A stretch of DNA of 64,000 nt from Yonghaparkia sp. Root332 (GCF_001425665.1 NZ_LMCX01000001.1:714623-778622); one strand, 5' to 3'; positions 44,667 to 54,381 are shown, counted from the stretch's first letter. Made by a program: numbers and translations. The notes: generated by a model from the sequence alone, not told the origin.

Positions 44667-45635
44667 ATGACCACCGCACTCGTCCACATCGAGCTCACCG
44701 CCGACGGCGCCCCCGCCGACTCGGCCGCCGGACTTCTCGGCGCCGCCTCCGCCCTCGGCGAGGCCGTCGCGCTCGTCGTCGTCGGCCCGGGCGCCGACAC
44801 CGCCCCGCTCGCCGGAGCCCTCGGCTCTCTCGGCGCCACGCGCGTGCTGATCGCCGAGGCCGCCGAGGTCGACTCCGTCATCGCGACCCCGCAGGTCTCG
44901 GCGCTCGCCGCCGCGGTCGAGCGCGAGCAGCCCGGCGTCGTCCTCCTCGCCCACTCGATCGAGAGCCGCGACGTCGCCGGCCGGCTCGCCGTCCGCGTCA
45001 GCGGCGCTCTCGCGTGGGACGCCGTGGCCGTCGCGCTCGACGGCGACCGCGTCGTCGCGACCCACTCTGTCTTCGGCGGCGCCTACTCCACGACCTCCGC
45101 GGTCGAGGGCGGCCTGCCGATCGTCACCGTGCGCCAGGGTGCGATCGATGCGCGCGCCGCCGCCGTCGACGCCCCCGCGGTCGAGACGCTCGCCGTCGAG
45201 GTCACGGGTGCGGTCGCAACGATCGAGTCATCGACGCCCGTGCGCCCCTCCGGCCGCCCCGAGCTGCGCACCGCGAAGGTCGTCGTCGCCGGCGGTCGCG
45301 GCCTCGGCTCGCCCGAGAGGTTCGCCCTCGTCGAGCAGCTCGCCGACGCCCTCGGCGGCGCCGTCGGAGCCTCGCGCGCCGCCGTCGACGCCGGCTACAT
45401 CGACCACACGGCGCAGGTCGGCCAGACCGGCACGACCGTCGCCCCCGACCTCTACATCGCCCTCGGCATCTCCGGCGCCATCCAGCACAAGGCCGGCATG
45501 CAGACGGCGAAGACGATCGTCGCGATCAACACGGATGCCTCGGCGCCGATCTTCGAGGTCGCCGACTTCGGCATCGTGGGCGACGTCTTCCAGGTCGTGC
45601 CGCAGCTGCTGTCGGCCCTCGAGTCGCGGAGGTAG
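44667..45635 (+). CDS. etfA: Electron transfer flavoprotein alpha subunit
   Basis: FAD-binding subunit of ETF, 322 residues. The C-terminal FAD domain shows [38 protein letters not shown] and [18 protein letters not shown], ending in the typical [10 protein letters not shown] segment. It has an AGGAGG ribosome site. It pairs with etfB and serves the downstream acyl-CoA dehydrogenase. Confidence 0.95.
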   Translation: MTTALVHIELTADGAPADSAAGLLGAASALGEAVALVVVGPGADTAPLAGALGSLGATRVLIAEAAEVDSVIATPQVSALAAAVEREQPGVVLLAHSIESRDVAGRLAVRVSGALAWDAVAVALDGDRVVATHSVFGGAYSTTSAVEGGLPIVTVRQGAIDARAAAVDAPAVETLAVEVTGAVATIESSTPVRPSGRPELRTAKVVVAGGRGLGSPERFALVEQLADALGGAVGASRAAVDAGYIDHTAQVGQTGTTVAPDLYIALGISGAIQHKAGMQTAKTIVAINTDASAPIFEVADFGIVGDVFQVVPQLLSALESRR

Positions 45636-45641
45636 ACGAGC

Positions 45642-46595
45642 ATGAGCACCACCACCGGACGCCCGAGCACGGCGCGCGGCACGCAGGGCCGCGGGCCGCG
45701 CCGTCCGAAGAAGCTCGTCGTGAGCATCCTCATCGCGATCGTCGGCCTCGCCCTGCTCGTCGTCGCCGCCCGCGCGCTGCGCGAGCTCCCCGCCGTGCAG
45801 GAGTTCATCGCCCGCTACCCCGGCGAGACCGAGCTGCCCGAGGGCGCACCCGTCGGGCTGCCGGTGTGGCTCAACGCGACGCACTTCCTGTCGAGCCTGT
45901 TCCTGCTGCTCATCATCCGCACCGGGTGGCAGGTGCGCACCGCGAAGCGCCCCGCCGGGCACTGGACGCGCAACAACTCCGGCCCCCTGCGCACCAAGAA
46001 TCCGCCGAAGAAGATCACGCTCGAGCTCTGGCTGCACCTCACCCTCGACGCGCTGCTCGTCGTCAACGGCATCGTCTTCCTCGTGCTCGCCTTCGCGACC
46101 GGGCACTGGGTGCGCATCGTGCCGACGACGTGGGAGGTCGTGCCGAACGCCGCCTCCGCGCTGCTGCAGTACCTCTCGCTCACCTGGCCGGTCGAGAACG
46201 GCTGGGTCAACTACAACAGCCTCCAGCAGCTGAGCTACTTCGCGATCGTCTTCGTCGTCACGCCGCTCGCCATCATCACGGGGCTCCGGATGTCCGGGGC
46301 GTGGCCCGCGAACGCGCCTCGCCGCAATCGCGCCTTCCCCCTCGAGTGGGCGCGCGCGGTGCACTTCCCGGTCATGCTCGTCTTCCTGGCGTTCATCGTC
46401 GTCCACGTCGCCCTCGTCCTCTCGACGGGGGCGCTGCGCAACCTCAACCACATGTACGCCGCGCGCGACGACGACTCGTGGATCGGGTTCGGCGTCTTCG
46501 CCGCCTCGATCGTCGTCATGGTCGCCGCGTGGTTCCTCGCCCGGCCCGTCCTCCTGCGACCCGTCGCCTCCCTCACCGGAAAGGTCACCCGATGA
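45642..46595 (+). CDS. Membrane cytochrome b (b561/formate-dehydrogenase gamma-like)
   Basis: Integral membrane protein of 317 residues with about five or six helices. His residues inside helices suit b-type heme binding: [34 protein letters not shown] and [10 protein letters not shown]. It resembles cytochrome b561-type quinone-linked subunits. Its place between ETF and the acyl-CoA dehydrogenase, 6 nt after etfA and overlapping the next gene by 4 nt, suggests a role in passing electrons from ETF to the membrane; this is inferred, and no ETF:quinone oxidoreductase gene is in the window. Confidence 0.75.
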   Translation: MSTTTGRPSTARGTQGRGPRRPKKLVVSILIAIVGLALLVVAARALRELPAVQEFIARYPGETELPEGAPVGLPVWLNATHFLSSLFLLLIIRTGWQVRTAKRPAGHWTRNNSGPLRTKNPPKKITLELWLHLTLDALLVVNGIVFLVLAFATGHWVRIVPTTWEVVPNAASALLQYLSLTWPVENGWVNYNSLQQLSYFAIVFVVTPLAIITGLRMSGAWPANAPRRNRAFPLEWARAVHFPVMLVFLAFIVVHVALVLSTGALRNLNHMYAARDDDSWIGFGVFAASIVVMVAAWFLARPVLLRPVASLTGKVTR

Positions 46596-47770
46596 CCCTG
46601 CTCAACGACGCCCCGATGGCGGCGCCCGCCCACGGCCTGAGCGACGAGCAGCAGGCGCTCGTCGAGATGGTGCGCGACTTCGCCCAGCAGGAGCTCGAGC
46701 CCCACGCGATCGAGTGGGATCGCGAGAAGCACTTCCCGCTCGACGTGCTGCACGCCGCGGGCGAGCTCGGCTTCGGCGGCATCTACGTCCGTGAAGACGT
46801 CGGCGGCACCGAGCTCACGCGCGCCGACACCGCCCTCATCTTCGAGGAGCTCGCGAAGGGCGACGTCACGATCGCGGCCTACATCTCCATCCACAACATG
46901 GTCGCCTGGATGATCGACACCTTCGGCGACGACGACCAGCGCGAGCGCTGGGTGCCGAGGCTCGCGAGCATGGAGCACCTCGGCAGCTACTGCCTCACCG
47001 AGCCCGACTCCGGCTCCGACGCGGGCGCGCTCGCGACCCGCGCGGTGCGCGACGGCGACGACTACATCCTGACGGGCGTGAAGCAGTTCATCTCCGGGGC
47101 CGGCAGCACCGACGTCTACATCGTCATGGCCCGCACGGGCGAGGCGGGGCCCGGCGGCATCACCGCGTTCATCGTGCCCGCCGACGCACCGGGGCTGTCG
47201 TTCGGGCCCAACGAGGTCAAGATGGGCTGGAACGCCCAGCCCACCCGCCCCGTCATCCTCGACGGCGTGCGCGTGCCCGCCGCCGACCGGCTCGGCGCCG
47301 AGGGCGAGGGCTTCACGATGGCGATGAAGGCGCTCAACGGCGGCCGCCTCAACATCGCCGCGTGCTCGCTCGGCGGCGCCCAGTGGGCGCTCGACCGCGC
47401 GGTGCGCCACATCTCGACCCGGCGCGCGTTCGGAGCTCCGCTGTCGACGCAGCAGTCGCTCGTGTTCACGATCGCCGACATGGAGACGGAGCTGCAGGCC
47501 GCCCGCCTGCTCCTCCGCAGCGCCGCGCAGTCGATCGACAGCGGGCATCCCGACGTCGCCGCGCACTGCGCGATGGCCAAGCGCTTCGCGACGGACGTCG
47601 CCTTCACGGCCGCGAACGCCGCCCTGCAGCTGCACGGCGGCTACGGCTACCTCGCCGAGTACGGTATCGAGAAGGTCGTGCGCGACCTCCGCGTGCACCA
47701 GATCCTGGAGGGCACGAACGAGATCATGAAGCTCATCATCGGCCGCAGCGTGCTCGAGAAGGTCTCGTGA
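46592..47770 (+). CDS. Acyl-CoA dehydrogenase, isobutyryl-CoA dehydrogenase-like
   Basis: FAD enzyme of 392 residues that introduces a 2,3 double bond in short branched acyl-CoA; electrons go to ETF. It shows CLTEPDSGSDAG, KQFISGAGSTDVYIVMARTG, the ARR-type FAD loop STRRAFGAPLSTQQSL, and the C-terminal LHGGYGYLAEYGIEKVVRDLRVHQILEGTNEI with the catalytic-Glu region. The context (HIBCH and MmsB) points to valine breakdown. Both ends overlap neighbours by 4 nt. Confidence 0.92.
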   Translation: MTLLNDAPMAAPAHGLSDEQQALVEMVRDFAQQELEPHAIEWDREKHFPLDVLHAAGELGFGGIYVREDVGGTELTRADTALIFEELAKGDVTIAAYISIHNMVAWMIDTFGDDDQRERWVPRLASMEHLGSYCLTEPDSGSDAGALATRAVRDGDDYILTGVKQFISGAGSTDVYIVMARTGEAGPGGITAFIVPADAPGLSFGPNEVKMGWNAQPTRPVILDGVRVPAADRLGAEGEGFTMAMKALNGGRLNIAACSLGGAQWALDRAVRHISTRRAFGAPLSTQQSLVFTIADMETELQAARLLLRSAAQSIDSGHPDVAAHCAMAKRFATDVAFTAANAALQLHGGYGYLAEYGIEKVVRDLRVHQILEGTNEIMKLIIGRSVLEKVS

Positions 47771-48885
47771 GCGACGTCTCCGACTCGCACGGCGGCGAGC
47801 CCGAGCTCATCGTCGAGGTGCGCGGCTCGCTCGGCCTGCTGACCCTCAACCGGCCCCGCGCCCTCAATGCGCTCACGCACGGCATGGTCGTCATGATGCG
47901 CGCCGCGCTCGACGAGTGGGCCGGCCGCGACGACGTGCTCGCCGTCGCCGTCGTCGGCGCGGGCGAGCGCGGGCTGTGCGCGGGCGGCGACATCGTCTCG
48001 CTGCACGCCGACGCGCGTGCAGGGGGAGGCGCAGCGGCCGCCGCATTCTGGAGCGATGAGTACCGCCTCAACGCCGCGATCGCCTGCTACCCCAAGCCCT
48101 ACATCGCGCTCATGGACGGCATCGTGCTCGGCGGCGGCGTCGGCATCTCGGCGCACGGCTCGCACCGCGTCGTCACCGAGCGCTCGCGCATCGGCATGCC
48201 CGAGACCGGCATCGGCTTCGTGCCCGACGTCGGCGGAACCTGGTTGCTCTCGCACGCGCCCGGCGAGCTCGGCACCCACCTCGCCCTCACCGGCACGATG
48301 ATCGGCGCCGACGACGCGATCGCGGTCGGCCTTGCCGACGTCCGCGTGCCGAGCCGCTCGCTGGCGGAGCTCGTCGCCGCGCTCGAGCTCCTCGACCCGG
48401 CCGTCGAGGGCGACCCCGCGGCCGCCGTCGACGCGACGATCGCCGAGTTCGCCGAGCCGGCGGGCGCGGCCCCGCTGCTTCAGGAGCGCGCGTGGACCGA
48501 TGAGGCGTACGCCAGCGACGACGCGGGCGTCATCATGGGGCGGATGCGCGCATCCGGCAACGAGGCGGCGAACGCCGCCGCCGATGCACTCGCCGCCCGC
48601 TCGCCCAGCGCCATCGCGGTGACCCTCGCCGCGCTCCGCCGCTCCGCGCGCGCGGGGTCGCTCGAGGAGGCGCTCGCGCTCGAGTTCCGCGCCGCGCTGC
48701 GCGCGCTCGCGGCGCCCGACTTCGCCGAGGGCGTGCGCGCGCAGGTCATCGACAAGGACCGCTCGCCGCGGTGGAGCCCGCCGACGCTCTCCGAGGTCGA
48801 TCCGGCCGCGGTCGAGGCGGCATTCGCTCCGCTCGACGAGGCCGAGCGGGTCAGATTCGGCACGGGGGAGTGGGAGGCATCATGA
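47767..48885 (+). CDS. 3-hydroxyisobutyryl-CoA hydrolase
   Basis: Crotonase-fold hydrolase of 372 residues: CAGGDIVSLHADA (oxyanion loop), MDGIVLGGGVGISAHGSHRVVTERSRIGMPETGIGFVPDVGGTWLLS with the Glu and Asp that distinguish this hydrolase from hydratases, and a long C-terminal region. It releases 3-hydroxyisobutyrate in valine breakdown. GTG overlaps the previous stop; the gene overlaps mmsB by 4 nt. Confidence 0.9.
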   Translation: MSDVSDSHGGEPELIVEVRGSLGLLTLNRPRALNALTHGMVVMMRAALDEWAGRDDVLAVAVVGAGERGLCAGGDIVSLHADARAGGGAAAAAFWSDEYRLNAAIACYPKPYIALMDGIVLGGGVGISAHGSHRVVTERSRIGMPETGIGFVPDVGGTWLLSHAPGELGTHLALTGTMIGADDAIAVGLADVRVPSRSLAELVAALELLDPAVEGDPAAAVDATIAEFAEPAGAAPLLQERAWTDEAYASDDAGVIMGRMRASGNEAANAAADALAARSPSAIAVTLAALRRSARAGSLEEALALEFRAALRALAAPDFAEGVRAQVIDKDRSPRWSPPTLSEVDPAAVEAAFAPLDEAERVRFGTGEWEAS

Positions 48886-49919
48886 CGAGCGAGGGAGCAT
48901 CCGGCGGGGTCGACGGCGCGGTCGGCAGCGCGCGTGACGGAGCAGTCGGCGGGGCGGCGGCCACCGGGCCGGTCGCGTTCATCGGGCTCGGGCACATGGG
49001 GGCGCCGATGGCGGCGAACCTCGCGCGCGCGGGCGTCGACGTGCGCGGGTTCGACCTGTCGGCCGAGGCCGTCGCGCACGCGCGCGAGGCCGGCGTGCCG
49101 ATCGCGGCGTCGGCGGCCGAGGCCGTCGCGGGGGCGCGCGTCGTCATCACGATGCTGCCCGTGGGGCGGCACGTCCTCAGCGCCTACAGCGGCAGCGGCG
49201 ACGGCGACGGCCGCGGAGACGCTGGCCTGCTCGCGATGGCCGCCCCCGGCACGCTCTTCGTCGAGTGCTCGACGATCGCGGTCGACGACGCGCGGCAGGC
49301 GCACGACCTCGCGATCGCCGCGGGCCACCGGAGCATCGACGCCCCCGTGTCGGGCGGCGTCATGGGCGCCGAGGCCGCGACGCTCGCGTTCATGGTCGGC
49401 GGCGCCGACGCCGACGTCGCCGAGGCGCGGCCCCTGCTCGAGGCGATGGGGCGCCGCGTCGTGCACTGCGGCGGGCCGGGCCTCGGCCAGGCCGCGAAGG
49501 TCTGCAACAACATGATCCTCGGGGTGTCGATGATCGCCGTGAGCGAGGCGTTCGTACTAGGCGAGCGGCTCGGGCTCACGCACAACGCGCTCTTCGAGGT
49601 CGCCGCGAACGCGAGCGGCCAGTGCTGGGCGCTCACGACGAACTGCCCCGTGCCCGGCCCCGTGCCGGCGAGCCCCGCGAACCGCGACTACCAGCCCGGC
49701 TTCGCGAGCGCCCTCATGGCGAAGGATCTCGACCTCGCCGCGCAGGCCATCGCGTCGACCGGCGTGCACGCCGAGGCCGGCTCGCTCGCCGCGCAGATCT
49801 ACGCGCGCTTCGCCGAGGGCGACGGAGCGATGCGAGACTTCTCGGCGATCATCACCGACATCCGAGAGCGCAGCCTGACGACCGACGGCTCAGGCGAGCG
49901 CGGCGAAGGGGCCTCATGA
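48882..49919 (+). CDS. mmsB: 3-hydroxyisobutyrate dehydrogenase
   Basis: Oxidises 3-hydroxyisobutyrate to methylmalonate semialdehyde with NAD+. 345 residues: a Gly/Ala-rich 28-residue N-terminal extension, the Rossmann motif [15 protein letters not shown], the substrate loop [16 protein letters not shown], and the catalytic Lys in [10 protein letters not shown]. Next step (MmsA) is not encoded here. Both ends overlap neighbours by 4 nt. Confidence 0.93.
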   Translation: MTSEGASGGVDGAVGSARDGAVGGAAATGPVAFIGLGHMGAPMAANLARAGVDVRGFDLSAEAVAHAREAGVPIAASAAEAVAGARVVITMLPVGRHVLSAYSGSGDGDGRGDAGLLAMAAPGTLFVECSTIAVDDARQAHDLAIAAGHRSIDAPVSGGVMGAEAATLAFMVGGADADVAEARPLLEAMGRRVVHCGGPGLGQAAKVCNNMILGVSMIAVSEAFVLGERLGLTHNALFEVAANASGQCWALTTNCPVPGPVPASPANRDYQPGFASALMAKDLDLAAQAIASTGVHAEAGSLAAQIYARFAEGDGAMRDFSAIITDIRERSLTTDGSGERGEGAS

Positions 49920-50692
49920 CCGGCACGAGCACCATCCTCACCGAGCAGCGCGGACGCGTCGGCCTGCTGACCCTCAACCGCCCCGACGCGCTCAACGCGC
50001 TCAACTCGCAGCTCATGACCGAGGTCGTCGATCAGGCGCAGGCGTGGGATGCCGACCCCGGCATTGGCGCGATCGTCATCACGGGCGCGGGGCGGGCCTT
50101 CGCCGCCGGCGCCGACATCAAGGAGATGGCGAGCGCCACCTACGAGCAGGTCGCGCGCGAGCGGCTCTTCGCCGGGTGGGACGCCCTCGCGGCGGTCCGC
50201 ACCCCCGTCATCGCGGCGGTCAACGGATTCGCCCTCGGCGGCGGATGCGAACTCGCAATGCTGTGCGACCTCATCATCGCCTCGGAGGCCGCGACGTTCG
50301 GCCAGCCGGAGATCAACCTGGGCGTGATCCCCGGCATCGGCGGCACGCAGCGCCTCACCCGGGCGATCGGCAAGGCCAAGGCGATGGAGCTCATCCTCAC
50401 CGGCCGCATGATGGATGCCCACGAGGCCGAGCGCACCGGTCTCGTCGCGCGCGTGGTCGCCCCCGAGTCCCTGCTCGACGAGGCGATGGCTCTCGCCGAG
50501 ATCGTTGCGTCGAAGTCGAAGCCCGTCGCACAGGCGGCGAAGGCCGCGGTGAACGCCGCGTTCGAGTCGTCCCTCGCCGAGGGCGTGCGCGTCGAGCGGC
50601 AGCTGTTCTACGCGGGCTTCGCCCTCGCCGACCAGAAGGAGGGAATGACCGCCTTCGTCGAGAAGCGCGAGGCGCGGTTCGAGCACCGGTAG
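49916..50692 (+). CDS. Enoyl-CoA hydratase
   Basis: Crotonase-family hydratase of 258 residues: [13 protein letters not shown], the oxyanion loop [29 protein letters not shown], and [20 protein letters not shown] with the catalytic Glu positions. It probably hydrates methacrylyl-CoA to 3-hydroxyisobutyryl-CoA in this operon, and also other short enoyl-CoAs. Last gene of the run. Confidence 0.92.
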   Translation: MTGTSTILTEQRGRVGLLTLNRPDALNALNSQLMTEVVDQAQAWDADPGIGAIVITGAGRAFAAGADIKEMASATYEQVARERLFAGWDALAAVRTPVIAAVNGFALGGGCELAMLCDLIIASEAATFGQPEINLGVIPGIGGTQRLTRAIGKAKAMELILTGRMMDAHEAERTGLVARVVAPESLLDEAMALAEIVASKSKPVAQAAKAAVNAAFESSLAEGVRVERQLFYAGFALADQKEGMTAFVEKREARFEHR

Positions 50693-50738
50693 TCGGCCGC
50701 GCTGCCGGGGCTGCACGCGCGGGCAGGCCGGCGGCCGA
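50693..50738. terminator. Bidirectional terminator-like hairpin
   Basis: TCGGCCGC and GCGGCCGA make an 8-bp outer stem, with an inner CTGCC/GGCAG stem. It lies right after the echA stop and between two convergent genes. No U-tract. Confidence 0.5.
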
Positions 50739-50743
50739 GGTCG

Positions 50744-51274
50744 CTAGAGCGGATCGGGCGCCGGCGGTGGGGTGACGAAGTCGCCCGCGCTCTCCCGGAA
50801 GCGGGCGAGCGCGCGCACGATCGACGCGACGTCGTCGCGCGGCATCCCCGGCTCGGTGAAGACCTCTGAGTTGAGCGCCGCCGTCGCCTGCGCCGCCACG
50901 GCCCGGCCCGCATCCGTCAGCAGCAGCATGGAGGCGCGGCCGTCGCGCGGATGCGGCTCGCGCGCGATGAGGCCGTCGCGCTCGAGGCGCTGAACGGTGT
51001 TCGTGATGCTCGTGGGGTGCACCTGCAGTCGGGCGGTCGCGCTCGCCATCGGGATGATGCCGTCCTTCGTGAAGCTCAGCAGCTGCAGGAGCTCGAAGCG
51101 CGCGAAGGAGAGGTCGAAGCGCTTGAGCGTGCCCTCGACGCGGGCGAGCAGCAGCTGGTGGGCGCGCATGATCGAGGTGACGAGGGTCATGCCGTCGGCG
51201 GCGTCGCTCCAGCCGTGGGCGATCCACTGCCGACGCGCCTCGGCGAGCGGGTCGATCGGCAGGGGCTCGGGCAC
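50744..51274 (-). CDS. MarR-family regulator
   Basis: A 176-residue MarR protein: helices LLARVEGTLKRFDLSFARFELLQLLSF, the recognition region IPMASATARLQVHPTSITNTVQRLERDGLI, and the wing HPRDGRASMLLLTDAG. GTG at 51274 is chosen because TACGCT lies 6 nt upstream. It is convergent with the valine operon and next to the acetyl-CoA synthetase gene; either could be its target. Confidence 0.87.
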   Translation of the reverse strand: MPEPLPIDPLAEARRQWIAHGWSDAADGMTLVTSIMRAHQLLLARVEGTLKRFDLSFARFELLQLLSFTKDGIIPMASATARLQVHPTSITNTVQRLERDGLIAREPHPRDGRASMLLLTDAGRAVAAQATAALNSEVFTEPGMPRDDVASIVRALARFRESAGDFVTPPPAPDPL

Positions 51275-51280
51275 GACTCG

Positions 51281-51286
51281 AGCGTA
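51281..51286 (-). promoter_or_regulatory. -10 element, leaderless type
   Basis: Minus-strand TACGCT ends 6 nt before the GTG at 51274. Confidence 0.45.
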
Positions 51287-51342
51287 GTCGCGGGGGTGCG
51301 CGGTGGGCGGCTGCCGGGCGGCGGCTCTTGGCCCGCCGTACC

Positions 51343-51432
51343 CGATGCGCAACTCAGGAATATCGACGGGTTCGAGGCCGGCAGGCCCGGAGAAGTGCGG
51401 ATCGGCTTCCGCGGTTCCTGAGTTGCGCATCG
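51343..51432. repeat. Long inverted repeat, 18-bp perfect arms
   Basis: CGATGCGCAACTCAGGAA at 51343-51360 is the exact reverse complement of 51415-51432; the arms enclose 54 bp. It lies between the acetyl-CoA synthetase stop and the MarR promoter. It looks like a repeat element rather than a simple terminator. Confidence 0.85.
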
Positions 51433-51474
51433 CCACCGGGCGACACTCGCGCCCGCCGACCCCGATCCGCGCGC

Positions 51475-53550
51475 CTACCCGCGCGCGATGGCCGCGATCA
51501 CCGGGACGACCGACTCGTCCTGCAGCGAGGTCGTGTCGCCGAGCTCGCGCCCGTCGAGCACGTCGCCGAGCAGCCGGCGCATGATCTTGCCCGACCGGGT
51601 CTTGGGCAGGTCGGGCACGAGCAGCACGTGCTTGGGCTTGGCGACCGGGCCGATGACCCGCGCGATGTGCGCGGCGAGCTCGGCCCGGGCATCCGCCGCG
51701 GCCGCGCGCCACGCGGCGGCGTCGAGAGCGGGGCCCTCCGCGCCGCCAGCACCCGCGCTACCGGCGCCCGCGTCCGCGGCGTCCGACCCCGGCCGCACCA
51801 CCGGCACGACGAACGCCGCGACCGCCTGCCCCGTGACCGCGTCCGCGACGCCCACGACGCCGGCCTCCGCGACGAGCGGGTGCGCGACGAGCGCCGACTC
51901 GATCTCGATCGTCGAGAGCCGGTGCCCCGAGACGTTGATGACGTCGTCGACGCGGCCCTGGAGGCGCACGTACCCGCGCTCGTCGATCGTCGCGCCGTCG
52001 CCGGCGAAGAAGAGGCCCTGCGCGGAGAAGCGGCTCCAGTAGGCGGAGCGGTAGCGGTCGTGGTCGCCCCACACGGTGCGCGCCATGGCGGGCCAGCGCC
52101 CCTCGATCGTGATGTACCCGCTCGAGCCGGGCGCGACATCCGCCCCCTGCTCGTCGACGACGCGCACGGCGAGACCCGGCAGCGCGACGCCCGCCGCCCC
52201 CGGAACCCCCTCGTGCACGCCGGGCAGCGTCGAGACGATCGCGGCGCCCGACTCCGACTGCCACCACGTGTCGACGATCGGCGCACGGCCGCCGCCGAGA
52301 GCCACGTGGAACCACACCCACGCCTCGGGGTTGATCGCCTCGCCGACCGTGCCGAGCAGCCGCACGGTCGAGAGGTCGAAGGTCGACGGGAAGCCGTCCG
52401 GGAAGCGCGCCATGAACGTCCGGATGAGCGTCGGCGCCGTGTAGTAGACCGTCACGCCGAGCCGCTCGATGATCTCGGCGTGCCGCGTCGGCGCCGGGTG
52501 GTCGGGCGAGCCCTCGGCGATGACGATCGACGCGCCGTTCGACAGCGGACCGTAGAGCACGTACGTGTGCGCCGTCACCCACGCGAGGTCGGCGGTGCAC
52601 CAGTACACGTCGTCCGGCTTCGCATCGAACGCCGCCCAGTGCGACCAGCTCGCCTGCACGAGATAGCCGCCGGTCGTGTGCACGACGCCCTTCGGCCGCC
52701 CGGTCGTGCCGCTCGTGTACGTGATGAAGAGGGGATGCTCGGCGTCGAGCTCGGGAGCCACGTGCTCCTCGGGCTGATCATCCACCGCCTCGTGCCACCA
52801 GACGTCTCGCCCGTCGACCCAGGGCGTGCCCGGGGTCTCGTCGCCGGTGCGCCGGACGACGAGCACGTGCTCGACGTGGTCGAGCCCCGCGACGGCCTCG
52901 TCGACGATGGCCTTGACGCCGACCGCGGAGCCGCGGCGGAACTGCCCGTCGCTCGCGATGACGACCTTCGCGCCGGTGTCGGCGACGCGGAACCGCAGCG
53001 CCTCCGCCGAGAACCCGCCGAAGACGAGCGAGTGTACGGCGCCGAGGCGCGCGACCGCGAGGGCCGCGACGACCGTCTCGACGAGCACCGGCAGGTAGAT
53101 GACGACGCGGTCGCCGGCCTCCACGCCGAGCGCCTCGAGCGCGTGCGCCGCCTGGGCGACGCGGCGCTGCAGCTCGCCGTAGGTGACGCTCTCGCGGTCG
53201 CCGCGCTCTCCCTCGAAGTGCAGCGCGACGGTTTCGCCGCGGCCGGCGTCGACGTGGCTGTCGACGCACACGACGCTCGCGTTGAGCGCGCCCCCCGCGA
53301 ACCAGGTGGCCCGCGGGCTCGCCGGGTCGTCGTCGCTCGGCGGCACCCAGTGGTGCACCGAGTCCCACGGCCGGGCCCAGGGCAGGCGGTGCGCCTGCTG
53401 CTCCCAGAAAGCGAGCGGATCGACGGGCAGCGCCGCGAGGTCGGCCGGCGTGACGTTCGCCTGGGCGACGAACTCGGCGGAGGGAGGGAAGCGCCGGGAG
53501 TCGTGCACCGTGGTGGAGGGCACGGGGGCGGGTGCTTCGCGCGAGCTCAT
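51475..53550 (-). CDS. acsA: Acetyl-CoA synthetase (acetate-CoA ligase)
   Basis: Activates acetate (possibly propionate) to the CoA thioester through an acyl-AMP. 691 residues: LPWARPWD, GGALNASVVCVDSHV, the P-loop-like YTSGTTGRPKGV, the TWWQSESGA core, the hinge GRVDDVINVSGHRLS, and PKTRSGKIMRR with the regulatory acetylatable Lys. An Ala/Gly-rich insertion (about 595-625) is unusual for the family. The ATG at 53550 is preferred over the GTG at 53562, because the latter falls inside TAGCGT (53561-53566), the probable -10. Confidence 0.93.
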   Translation of the reverse strand: MSSREAPAPVPSTTVHDSRRFPPSAEFVAQANVTPADLAALPVDPLAFWEQQAHRLPWARPWDSVHHWVPPSDDDPASPRATWFAGGALNASVVCVDSHVDAGRGETVALHFEGERGDRESVTYGELQRRVAQAAHALEALGVEAGDRVVIYLPVLVETVVAALAVARLGAVHSLVFGGFSAEALRFRVADTGAKVVIASDGQFRRGSAVGVKAIVDEAVAGLDHVEHVLVVRRTGDETPGTPWVDGRDVWWHEAVDDQPEEHVAPELDAEHPLFITYTSGTTGRPKGVVHTTGGYLVQASWSHWAAFDAKPDDVYWCTADLAWVTAHTYVLYGPLSNGASIVIAEGSPDHPAPTRHAEIIERLGVTVYYTAPTLIRTFMARFPDGFPSTFDLSTVRLLGTVGEAINPEAWVWFHVALGGGRAPIVDTWWQSESGAAIVSTLPGVHEGVPGAAGVALPGLAVRVVDEQGADVAPGSSGYITIEGRWPAMARTVWGDHDRYRSAYWSRFSAQGLFFAGDGATIDERGYVRLQGRVDDVINVSGHRLSTIEIESALVAHPLVAEAGVVGVADAVTGQAVAAFVVPVVRPGSDAADAGAGSAGAGGAEGPALDAAAWRAAAADARAELAAHIARVIGPVAKPKHVLLVPDLPKTRSGKIMRRLLGDVLDGRELGDTTSLQDESVVPVIAAIARG

Positions 53551-53620
53551 CGTGGATTCCACGCTAGGCGGCCCGCGCGACCGCCGCAGGTCGGGGCGTC
53601 ATGCGGCGTCACGCAGCGAA

Positions 53621-53655
53621 CGCGGGGCCCGCGCCATGCGCTGGCGGGCCCCGCG
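53621..53655 (-). terminator. Terminator-like hairpin
   Basis: CGCGGGGCCCGC and GCGGGCCCCGCG form a 12-bp perfect stem with an 11-nt loop, 22 nt after the stop of the secreted-protein gene on the minus strand. No U-tract. Confidence 0.6.
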
Positions 53656-53677
53656 TCCGGGTCGTGCTGCAGGGGGA

Positions 53678-54313
53678 TCAGTCGAAGAACGAGTCGAGGT
53701 CGATCTCGCCCATGACGTCGTCGACGATGCCGTCGACGTCAACCTCGTCGAGCGTCGAGTCGACGATGTCGTTCACGTCCACCAGGTCGTTCACGTCGAC
53801 GACGTCACCGAGGTCGACGTTCGTCTCGTTGCCCGAGCCGATGGGGGCGCTCACGTCGTTGCCGGAACCGATCGCGTTGCCCGAGGCGACGTCGCCGACC
53901 TCGGGGGCCACGACCACGGGGCTCTCGTTGCTGATGTCGCCGTTGCCGATCGCCGTGTCGCCGCCGATGGAGCCGACTGCCGCGTCGCCGCCGGTCACGT
54001 CGCCGCCGGTGATGTCGCCGAGCAGGCCGTCGATGCCGATGCCGCCGGTGCTCGCGCTACCGCCGGAGATGTCGCCGATGAGGCCGTCGACCGAGCCGTC
54101 GAGCAGGTCGGCGATCGTGGTCTCACCCGTGATGTCGCCGAGCAGGTCGTTGGTCAGCTGGCCCTCGGTGACCGTCGAGGTCGACTCGGTGGTCGACGTG
54201 GTCGAGCCAGCGTGGTCGGCGAACGCCGGAGCGGCGAAGCCCGCGGTCACGAGTCCGGTGACAGCGAGGGCGGAGGCGCCGACGATGGTCTTCCTGGAGG
54301 TGAATGCGTTCAT
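53678..54313 (-). CDS. Secreted acidic Asp/Gly-rich low-complexity protein
   Basis: A 211-residue exported protein. The signal peptide is cleaved near AFA/DHAG (residue about 32), followed by a Thr/Ser stretch and then repeats built on GDITGG, GGDVTGG and SGN. The C-terminal part is of the form DVVDVNDLVDVNDIVDS and ends in DLDSFFD. It is strongly acidic with almost no Lys or Arg after the signal. AAAGGGG precedes the ATG. No known domain; the acidic repeats could bind calcium or form surface material, but that is a guess. Confidence 0.75.
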   Translation of the reverse strand: MNAFTSRKTIVGASALAVTGLVTAGFAAPAFADHAGSTTSTTESTSTVTEGQLTNDLLGDITGETTIADLLDGSVDGLIGDISGGSASTGGIGIDGLLGDITGGDVTGGDAAVGSIGGDTAIGNGDISNESPVVVAPEVGDVASGNAIGSGNDVSAPIGSGNETNVDLGDVVDVNDLVDVNDIVDSTLDEVDVDGIVDDVMGEIDLDSFFD

Positions 54314-54341
54314 GGGATGAACCCCTTTCGTGTCCGTATCC

Positions 54342-54381
54342 GTGCCGGGCCGCTCCCGATCGGGGGCGGTCCGCCCGGCAC
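54342..54381 (-). promoter_or_regulatory. Hairpin in the 5' leader of the acidic secreted-protein gene
   Basis: GTGCCGGGC (54342-54350) pairs with GCCCGGCAC (54373-54381), enclosing a second stem around CCCGATCGGG. It lies 29 nt ahead of the ATG at 54313. The rest of the 303-nt gap up to 54616 shows only the psuG -10. Confidence 0.5.

Noticed and set aside
53550-53562. GTG at 53562 as start of acetyl-CoA synthetase
   Set aside because: It lies inside TAGCGT, the likely -10, and would add only four residues. The ATG at 53550 is more plausible.
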